DNA of 64,000 bases. Source: Streptomyces sp. NBC_00878 (lineage in GTDB: Bacteria > Actinomycetota > Actinomycetes > Streptomycetales > Streptomycetaceae). A model generated the notes under the pieces. The model did no database searches and was not told the DNA's origin. It saw only the letters and a program-made list of their open reading frames with translations. The stretch spans positions 1,488,001 to 1,552,000 of the forward strand of contig NZ_JAPEOK010000001.1 of assembly GCF_026341515.1 (NCBI RefSeq), read 5' to 3'. The position numbers were made by a program, and so were the translations under genes. Positions 58,334 to 64,000 of this stretch are shown here, in pieces. Within the stretch, counting starts at the first letter, position 1. The number at the start of each line of letters is the position of its first letter.

Positions 58334-58607
58334 CCGTGTCGATGTCCTCGCCTGCACCGGTTTCCGGAGGAGGCAGCGCCTGTCTCAACGCCGCCATCCC
58401 TGTGGGGTCTTCCATCGTTTTGCCGCCCTTCGATCAAGTCAGCGAGAGTCCAGGAGGCGGCACTGACACAGGCCGTGGTGTCTTCGACGGTCCAGCGGTG
58501 GTGTGTGAGGAAGCGGTGATGAACGGCTAACGCGCGCTTAACCTCACCTGACACATCCTGGCTGCGCAGCGGTGGGCCTGCCGCTCGGACGAGGAGAGGA
58601 GCCGGCC

Positions 58608-59261
58608 GTGCGCGTGCTGATCGTCGAGGACGAGGCGGACCTGGCCGAAATGATCGCAGACGGTCTGCGTGCCGACGGCATGACGCCGGACATCGCACCC
58701 GATGGCGCCAGGGCCCTCGAAATGACCGCGGCGGCGGACTACGACATTCTGATACTCGACCGGGATCTTCCCATGATCCACGGCGACGCCGTCTGCCGTT
58801 CCCTCAATATCGCGGGGTACCCGGCCCGGATCCTCATGCTGACAGCGGCCGGAACCCTCGAAGACATCGTCGAGGGCCTTGGCCATGGCGCTGACGACTA
58901 TCTCGCGAAACCGTTCTCGTACCTGGAACTCGTCGCGCGGCTACGGGCACTCGGCCGACGCGGCATCGCCGGCACACCCATCGTGTTCGAACGCCGCGGA
59001 GTGCGCCTGGACACGGTGCGGAGACTGGCCGAGCGGGACGGAAGGCTCTTGCGTCTCACGGCGAAGGAGTTGGCCGTTCTCGAAGCGCTGCTGGCAGCCG
59101 ATGGCGGGATGGTGTCCACCGCCGAACTGATCGACATCGTATGGGACGGGGAAGTCGACGCGTCGAGCAGTGTCCCCAAGGTGACCATTCATCAGTTGCG
59201 CCGCAAGCTGGGGAACCCTCCCCTCATCGAAACAACTCAGGGGCTGGGATACCGGATATGA
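58608..59261 (+). CDS. OmpR-family response regulator
   Basis: The 217-residue product has GTG 58608 with GAGGAGAGGAG upstream. Receiver domain: VLIVEDEADLAEMI (acidic pocket), phospho-Asp in ILILDRDLPM (about residue 51), conserved Thr in MLTAAG and Lys in AKPFSYLEL. C-terminal winged helix: LLRLTAKELAVLEALLAADGGMVSTAELIDIVWD and TIHQLRRKLGNPPLIETTQGLGYRI. It overlaps the kinase start by four bases. The convergent MacAB-like operon 3' end follows, so targets are not obvious. Confidence 0.95.
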   Translation: MRVLIVEDEADLAEMIADGLRADGMTPDIAPDGARALEMTAAADYDILILDRDLPMIHGDAVCRSLNIAGYPARILMLTAAGTLEDIVEGLGHGADDYLAKPFSYLELVARLRALGRRGIAGTPIVFERRGVRLDTVRRLAERDGRLLRLTAKELAVLEALLAADGGMVSTAELIDIVWDGEVDASSSVPKVTIHQLRRKLGNPPLIETTQGLGYRI

Positions 59262-60523
59262 AGCAAACCCTCCCGCGCCTGAGCATTCGCGTCAGGCTGG
59301 CACTCATGAATACGGCGGTATTTGTAGTCGGCGGCATCATGCTCTTGACGACAACCTGGCTGAGTGCGCGTCACATCATCGAATCCAACAGCTGGATCAT
59401 CGTCGACAACACCGCCGCGACGCAGGCCGTACCGTCGATCGGCGATCCTTCGATCGGCGATCCTTCACAGGTGCCCGATCAGCGCGAAACGATCGAGGAA
59501 TCAGCCGCTCGCTCAGAGGCCCTTGAGCGGTTCGCTTCCTTCCGTGACGACGTTCTCGACGATCTGGCGAAGAGCCTGATTCTCATTCTCGCCGTACTCG
59601 CCGCCTTCTCCCTCCTGACCACCCTGTGGATCGCCAGACGAAGCCTCGCCAGGATCGGAAAGGTCACCACGGCCGCTCGGCATATCGGGAACGAGAATCT
59701 CGATGCCCGCCTGCGCCTCGTGGGGCCGGACGACGAGGTGAAAGAGCTCGCGGACACGTTCGACGGGATGCTGGACCGGCTGGAGCGCAGTTTCACCGAT
59801 CAGCGGAGATTCACGGCTCACGCCTCACACGAACTGCGCACCCCTCTCACGCTCCAACGCGCCGCCCTCGAAATTCCGCTCGCCCACGGCCGCGTGCCCG
59901 CCGAGCTCCAACCGAACATGCGGCGCGCCTTGGCGGCCACGGACCGCTGCGAACGCCTGCTGGCCTCGCTGCTCGCACTGGCGCGCGGCGAAAGCGGAGT
60001 ACTGCAGCACCGCACCGTTGACCTGGCCGATCTCGCGCGCACGGCCGTGGCGGACGTCAACGCGGAGGCGGAGAGCGCCGATGTGGCCGTACACGCGCTG
60101 CTCCGCCCGGCACCGCTGTCCGGTGATGCCCCACTCCTGGCCCAACTCGTCGCGAACCTGGTGACCAACGGCGTACGACACAACCACGCCGGAGGAACGG
60201 TGCACGTCGAAACGGGAACCGATCCCTCCGGCGACACCCGAGTAACCGTGTCCAACACGGGTCCGGTGATTGAGGCCGCAACCCTCCCGGCACTCTTCGA
60301 GCCCTTTCAGCGGGGCACGGTGCGAGGGGCCGGGGCGGGCCTCGGACTCGCGGTCGTACGGACTGTCACCAGCACCCACAAAGGGCAGTTGGAAGCCGAG
60401 CCGGGCCCTGAAGGTGGTCTTTCGGTGAGTATTACGTTTCCTGGCTCGGCCTCGGCGACCGAGCCGGACGACCGCCCCGTCGGAAGAGGTCACCGACCAT
60501 CCGGAGCGCCTACAGCCACCTGA
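59258..60523 (+). CDS. Sensor histidine kinase
   Basis: The 421-residue product starts at ATG 59258, overlapping the regulator stop (ATGA). Two membrane spans (about 18-35 and 104-125) flank an extracytoplasmic loop of about 70 residues containing a duplicated SIGDP from a 15-bp tandem repeat (59435-59464). HAMP follows, then the H-box ASHELRTPLTLQRAALE, N-box LVANLVTNGVRHNHAGG and a G-box GAGAGLGLAVVRTV. It should phosphorylate the neighbouring regulator in response to an envelope or outside signal. Confidence 0.94.
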   Translation: MKQTLPRLSIRVRLALMNTAVFVVGGIMLLTTTWLSARHIIESNSWIIVDNTAATQAVPSIGDPSIGDPSQVPDQRETIEESAARSEALERFASFRDDVLDDLAKSLILILAVLAAFSLLTTLWIARRSLARIGKVTTAARHIGNENLDARLRLVGPDDEVKELADTFDGMLDRLERSFTDQRRFTAHASHELRTPLTLQRAALEIPLAHGRVPAELQPNMRRALAATDRCERLLASLLALARGESGVLQHRTVDLADLARTAVADVNAEAESADVAVHALLRPAPLSGDAPLLAQLVANLVTNGVRHNHAGGTVHVETGTDPSGDTRVTVSNTGPVIEAATLPALFEPFQRGTVRGAGAGLGLAVVRTVTSTHKGQLEAEPGPEGGLSVSITFPGSASATEPDDRPVGRGHRPSGAPTAT

Positions 60524-60543
60524 GCCCGGGGCCTGACGGCTGC

Positions 60544-61782
60544 TCAGCCCGCCGCCCGCAGTGCGCCCGTCGGGGACAGCCGGGCGGCACGCAGGGCCGG
60601 GTACAGTCCGGCGACGGTACCGACAGCGACGGCGACGGCCGGACCGACGGCGGCCCAGGTGGTGGGGACGGTGGCGGGCCAGCCCTGGACCGCGGCGTAG
60701 CCGTAGACCACGGTGGTGCCGAGGACGACCCCGGCCAGCCCGCCCAGCAGCCCGAGCAGAATGGCCTCGATGAGGAACTGCACGGCTATCTGGCTCTGTC
60801 GGGCTCCCAGCGCCCGGCGCAGCCCGACCTCACCCCGGCGTTCCATGACCCCGACGACCATGGTGTTCGCGATTCCCACGCCTCCCACCAGAAGCGCGAC
60901 CGCGGCCAGCGAGAGCACCAGGCCGCTGAGGGTGTCCTTGGTCTCGGTACGGGCCTTGAGAAGATCCGAGGGGCGTGAGACGGAGACCAGGTGAGGCGCG
61001 GCCGGGTTGGCGGTGGGCCCGGCGATGACCTGAACGTCGGTGACCTTGTCGGGCCGGGCACGGACGTACACGGTGGAGGGGGTGCCGTCACCGTCCAGGT
61101 GGGCAACGGCCTGCGCGCTGCCGACCAGGGCGCTTTCATCGATCTCGGGGGCGAGTTCGCTGGGCTGAAGGATGCCGAGAACGGCGTACCACTCGCCGCT
61201 GTTTCCGCCCTCTCCGTTTTCTCCGCGTTGGATCCAGACCTTCTGTCCGGGGTCGGCGACTCCGAGGGCCTGGGCCGCACGATGGCCGAGGACAACGACC
61301 GGGAGCTTTTCGGTACCCGCGTCGAGCCAACGGCCCGACCGCAGCCTCACCCGCAACGTGTCCAGGAGGTCGAGCCGGGCCGACCGTACGGACAAACCGT
61401 TGGTCTGGTTGTCGGGAACGAAGCCGGTGCGGTAGACGGCGGCCTTGGTGTCGCCGGTGGCGCTAGCCTTCTGTACCGCCGTGATGGCGCCGAGCATGGT
61501 GACGGACTCCTTCGGCAACGGCACCACCTTCTGGTCGACGTCCTTGCCTGGCGTGACGGTGATCAGGTTGCTGCCGAGCCGGTCGAGCCGGTCAAGGAGG
61601 TGGGCTTGGTTGGAGGAGGAGATTCCGGTGACGGCGACGACCGCGGCGATGCCCAGCGAGATGCCGAGTGCGGAGAGTGCCGAGCGCAGCCGCCGGGTGC
61701 GGAGGCCGATCAGGCCCACGCCCAGCAGGTCGGCCGGACGCAGTCGTGCCGACCGGAGCAGTGGAGTTCGGCGGTCTGTCAT
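60544..61782 (-). CDS. MacB-like ABC transporter permease (FtsX fold)
   Basis: The 412-residue product starts at ATG 61782, overlapping the ATPase stop by four bases. N-terminal span: LRSALSALGISLGIAAVVAVTGIS; a large outside domain of about 220 residues follows; then three C-terminal spans with VALLVGGVGIANTMVVGVMERRGEVGLRRALGARQSQI, the conserved FtsX/MacB signature. It works with the ATPase and the adaptor upstream to expel peptides, lipids or antibiotics. Last gene of the operon, convergent with the histidine kinase 20 bases away. Confidence 0.94.
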   Translation of the reverse strand: MTDRRTPLLRSARLRPADLLGVGLIGLRTRRLRSALSALGISLGIAAVVAVTGISSSNQAHLLDRLDRLGSNLITVTPGKDVDQKVVPLPKESVTMLGAITAVQKASATGDTKAAVYRTGFVPDNQTNGLSVRSARLDLLDTLRVRLRSGRWLDAGTEKLPVVVLGHRAAQALGVADPGQKVWIQRGENGEGGNSGEWYAVLGILQPSELAPEIDESALVGSAQAVAHLDGDGTPSTVYVRARPDKVTDVQVIAGPTANPAAPHLVSVSRPSDLLKARTETKDTLSGLVLSLAAVALLVGGVGIANTMVVGVMERRGEVGLRRALGARQSQIAVQFLIEAILLGLLGGLAGVVLGTTVVYGYAAVQGWPATVPTTWAAVGPAVAVAVGTVAGLYPALRAARLSPTGALRAAG

Positions 61783-62621
61783 GCGGGCTTCCTTGCCATC
61801 CGGCCGCGGGTGCTGTCGCCCCTGACACCGCCGACACCACAGCCGACACTGATGCCACTTTCGACACTGGCGCCGCTTTCCAGGGGCGCTCCGGCGTCCG
61901 CGTCCCGTTCGTCGAAGGCGATCCGGCCGTCCTGGATGCCGACCCGGCGCGGGAAGGAGGCGGCGACATCGCGGTCGTGGGTGATGACGAGCACGGTGGT
62001 GCCTAGGGCGTTGAGACCACGCAGTACGTCGATGACGCCGGACCCGGAGGTGGTGTCGAGGGCGCCGGTCGGCTCGTCGGCCAACAGCAGCCCGGGACGG
62101 CCGACGACTGCGCGGGCGATGGCCACGCGTTGTTTCTCACCTCCGGAGAGCTGGTCGGGATGGTGGTCGAGGCGGTGTCCGAGGCCGACGTCTTCCAGTG
62201 CGGAGACCGCGCGCTCGCGCCGCTTGCGGGCGGTCTCCCCGGTGTAGAGAAGGCCGGTGGCGACGTTCTCGACGGTGGTCAGCCCGGGGAGCAGGAAGAA
62301 CTGCTGGAAGACGAACCCGATACGGCGGGCGCGCAGCGCGGCTACCTGTTTGTCGGACAGGCTCGCGAGGTCATGCCCCTCCAGGGTGATGCGGCCGGAA
62401 GTGGGCCGGTCCAGTGTCCCGATCAGGGCGAGGAGCGTGGACTTGCCGGAGCCGGACGGGCCGACGACGGCGAGGAGTTCGCCCGGTGAGACGGTCAGAT
62501 CGATGCCGTGGAGGATACGGAGCGGCGGGGTGCCGTCGTACTCCTTCACGACGTCGCGGAGGACCAGGGCGGGAGGTGGCGGTCCGGTGGGTTGTGGCGG
62601 TCCTGACGGGGGTGCGCTCAT
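61779..62621 (-). CDS. MacB-like ABC transporter ATP-binding protein
   Basis: The 280-residue product starts at ATG 62621, overlapping the adaptor stop. ABC landmarks: VVGPSGSGKSTLLALIGTLDRP, FVFQQFFLLPGLTTVENV, QLSGGEKQRVAIARAVVGRPGLLLADEPTGALD (in parts), VLVITHDRDVA. This is the LolD/MacB class. The C-terminal 50 residues are Gly/Ser-rich and unusual for the family, possibly an unstructured tail. Coupled translation with adaptor and permease. Confidence 0.95.
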   Translation of the reverse strand: MSAPPSGPPQPTGPPPPALVLRDVVKEYDGTPPLRILHGIDLTVSPGELLAVVGPSGSGKSTLLALIGTLDRPTSGRITLEGHDLASLSDKQVAALRARRIGFVFQQFFLLPGLTTVENVATGLLYTGETARKRRERAVSALEDVGLGHRLDHHPDQLSGGEKQRVAIARAVVGRPGLLLADEPTGALDTTSGSGVIDVLRGLNALGTTVLVITHDRDVAASFPRRVGIQDGRIAFDERDADAGAPLESGASVESGISVGCGVGGVRGDSTRGRMARKPA

Positions 62622-63814
62622 GACGGGATCACCACCTTGTCGCCTTCGCGGAGCGTCCCGGAATCCGAGTCCGAGGTGGACGCCGAGTCGGAGTCCGCGT
62701 CGGAGTCCGAGTCCGGGGTGACCTGTGCGCGGGCGCCGACGATCAGGCCGACTTTGACCCGGACCAGGGCCGGTTCCGGCCGCCCCGGGCGGGCGACCTG
62801 CACGCCGTAGCCGCCTTCGGGACGGGCGAGCAGGGCTGTCACCGGGACGACCAGCGCGTCTTCGGCCTTCTCGTCGGGCACGGTGACGGTGATCGTGGGC
62901 CGGGCCTGATCGAGTGCCGCCTCGGCCTTCTTCTGATCGGTGAGGGAAATGGTGGCGGTGGCCTGGTCCTTACCGACGTCACCGCCACTGTCACCGCCGT
63001 TACCACCACCGCTGTCTCCGCCGCCGGCGCCGTCGCCCCCACCGGAACCGCGGCTGATCTCCTTGACCTTGCCCTTCGTCTCGCCGCCCGAGTCGAACCG
63101 GACCGTGACCCCGCGGCCGGGCATGAGCTGAGCGATCTGGTCGTCGTCGAGCCGCACGGTCGCGAACAGATCCGGCTTGGCGACCTTGAGCACGGGGGAG
63201 TCCGAGCCCGCGACCGCGGTGCCGCCGACTTTGGCGGTGACCTCCTCCACGCGTACGACCCGATCCGACAGCACGACGACGCGGCCGAGTTCGACCTTGC
63301 CGGTCTGCTTCAGGCCGAGCGCCTTCTGCCAGCTTTTGACGGCAGCCGCCGTATTGTCCGTGAACTCCTCGTCGACCGTCAGGTTGGTGGCACTCGCGTA
63401 GCCGAGGTCGGTCAGGTTGCGCTCCAGCTGCTGGACATCGGGCCCCTTGACACCGGTGGTGATGTCGCGCCAGAAAGGGCGGGACCCGGCGAACAGCACG
63501 ACCGGCTCGGCATCGAGCTCGTACAGCATGCCTCCCGCCGTGATCCGGTCGCCGGGCCGTGGCAGCTTGGTGAACGTCCCCCGGCCCTGTCCGACGATCT
63601 CGGTGGCCGGGCCGTGGCCGACCTTGCCGGTCAGCTCCAGACCGGAGGACAACGTGGTGCGCTGCACCGTGGTGGTGGCCAGCGTTTCGTCACCGCGCTC
63701 GCGGCCTTCCCCGTCGTCCTGGGAACGCCAGGGCTGCCGGGCCGCGGCCACTCCCCCCGCGGCGAGGGCGGTGACGACGGCGACCGCCAGCACCGTGCGC
63801 CGGGTACGGGTCAC
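62618..63814 (-). CDS. Efflux adaptor protein with peptidoglycan-binding-like domain (MacA-like)
   Basis: The 398-residue product has a GTG at 63814 overlapping the upstream stop (GTGA). An N-terminal anchor (TVLAVAVVTALAAGGVAA) precedes a lipoyl/HlyD-type segment (ELTGKVGHGPATEIVGQGRGTFTKLPRPGDRI) and a peptidoglycan-binding_1-like repeat (GPDVQQLERNLTDLGY, then AAVKSWQKALGLKQTG). A barrel domain and Gly/Ser-rich insert (SGGGNGGDSGGDVG) follow. The C-terminal DSDSDADSDS run is low complexity. In Gram-positives such adaptors link MacB-type transporters to the wall. Confidence 0.9.
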   Translation of the reverse strand: MTRTRRTVLAVAVVTALAAGGVAAARQPWRSQDDGEGRERGDETLATTTVQRTTLSSGLELTGKVGHGPATEIVGQGRGTFTKLPRPGDRITAGGMLYELDAEPVVLFAGSRPFWRDITTGVKGPDVQQLERNLTDLGYASATNLTVDEEFTDNTAAAVKSWQKALGLKQTGKVELGRVVVLSDRVVRVEEVTAKVGGTAVAGSDSPVLKVAKPDLFATVRLDDDQIAQLMPGRGVTVRFDSGGETKGKVKEISRGSGGGDGAGGGDSGGGNGGDSGGDVGKDQATATISLTDQKKAEAALDQARPTITVTVPDEKAEDALVVPVTALLARPEGGYGVQVARPGRPEPALVRVKVGLIVGARAQVTPDSDSDADSDSASTSDSDSGTLREGDKVVIPS

Positions 63815-64000
63815 TGTGCGTCCACGGGCTTCTCGGCGGCGAACTTGACGGCGGGGTAGTCCTTGCCGCAGATCCCGAACGCCTTGTTCCACGCCGCCTG
63901 GTCCACGTTCTCCGGCGTCACGAGAGTGTCCGGCTGGTCCGGTGCGGGATCGGCCATGTCCGAGATCCCGTTCTTGCGCAGGCACTTGGCCAGCCCACGA
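63811..64000 (-). CDS. Hypothetical protein, C-terminal fragment at window edge
   Basis: Only the last 62 residues are visible: GLAKCLRKNGISDMADPAPD, then VDQAAWNKAFGICGKDYPAVK, ending KPVDAQ and TGA at 63813-63811. Two Cys about 40 residues apart could form a disulfide. The start is outside the window. Its stop overlaps the adaptor GTG, so it is the first visible gene of the MacAB-like operon. Small exported proteins of this kind often precede MacA-like genes in Streptomyces; I cannot assign a function. Confidence 0.75.
   Translation of the reverse strand, partial: RGLAKCLRKNGISDMADPAPDQPDTLVTPENVDQAAWNKAFGICGKDYPAVKFAAEKPVDAQ

Noticed and set aside
54457..58698. 1413-codon open frame on the minus strand spanning four genes
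   Set aside because: It is antisense to the esterase, AraC and GMC genes, all with clear motifs. Its translation is Arg/Gly/Val/His-rich without domains, as expected for a high-GC shadow frame.

Overview
This window is high-GC actinobacterial DNA, almost certainly a Streptomyces chromosome. The signs are strong third-position G/C bias, GTG and TTG starts, a SARP regulator, several leaderless-looking genes, TAT and lipoprotein exports, and a GTP cyclohydrolase II carrying the Met switch residue described for S. coelicolor SCO6655. No rRNA, tRNA, CRISPR array, PKS or NRPS was seen. It looks like an accessory or chromosome-arm region of many short operons, with several decayed or rearranged genes.

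Layout. 1-5300: two divergent NB-ARC/TPR regulators, one of them a full SARP, followed by four ATCG repeats at exact 10-bp spacing and a 49-residue hydrophobic peptide gene. 5348-9717: a tightly overlapping four-gene minus-strand operon (saccharopine reductase-like, lysine-forming saccharopine dehydrogenase-like, FAD amine oxidase, ornithine cyclodeaminase/mu-crystallin). 9877-17356: a pterin/pyrimidine-flavoured cluster with an FAPy-type GTP cyclohydrolase II, a creatininase-family hydrolase, a 6-pyruvoyl-tetrahydropterin-synthase-fold protein lacking canonical catalytic residues, GT4, methyltransferase, zinc-less MDR dehydrogenase, CDP-alcohol phosphatidyltransferase and a flippase-like membrane protein. 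17514-19764: an MFS exporter with a divergent TetR and a double operator. 20121-25212: a Cys-rich small protein with an N5-(carboxyethyl)ornithine synthase-like enzyme, then LCP and deacetylase/GT2 cell-envelope genes.

25450-33789: a frameshifted DUF6493-like remnant; an EF-G paralogue preceded by an upstream ORF and a WhiB7/WblC-like promoter; DUF429 and DUF952 genes with leaderless-type promoters; a Gfo/Idh/MocA remnant; a TIM-barrel gene and a LacI regulator with matching operators. 33987-43716: a UvrA-like ABC ATPase and a molybdenum block (MerR-TOBE regulator, Moco-domain protein, modABC, double Mop protein). This block is interrupted by a TnpB element that abuts an in-frame LysR/formate-dehydrogenase chimera.

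43776-64000: a secreted lipase; a NACHT-LRR protein (bacterial NLR-like) beside a P-loop ATPase and membrane-anchored receptor pair; a ceramidase-like enzyme; a PHB-depolymerase-like esterase; an AraC regulator; a GMC oxidoreductase; a two-component system; and a MacAB-like export operon running off the right edge.

The best candidates for undescribed biology are the FAPy/degenerate-PTPS cluster, the NACHT-LRR plus ATPase/receptor locus, the LysR-FDH chimera, the leader-controlled EF-G paralogue, and the SARP-repeat-peptide module.
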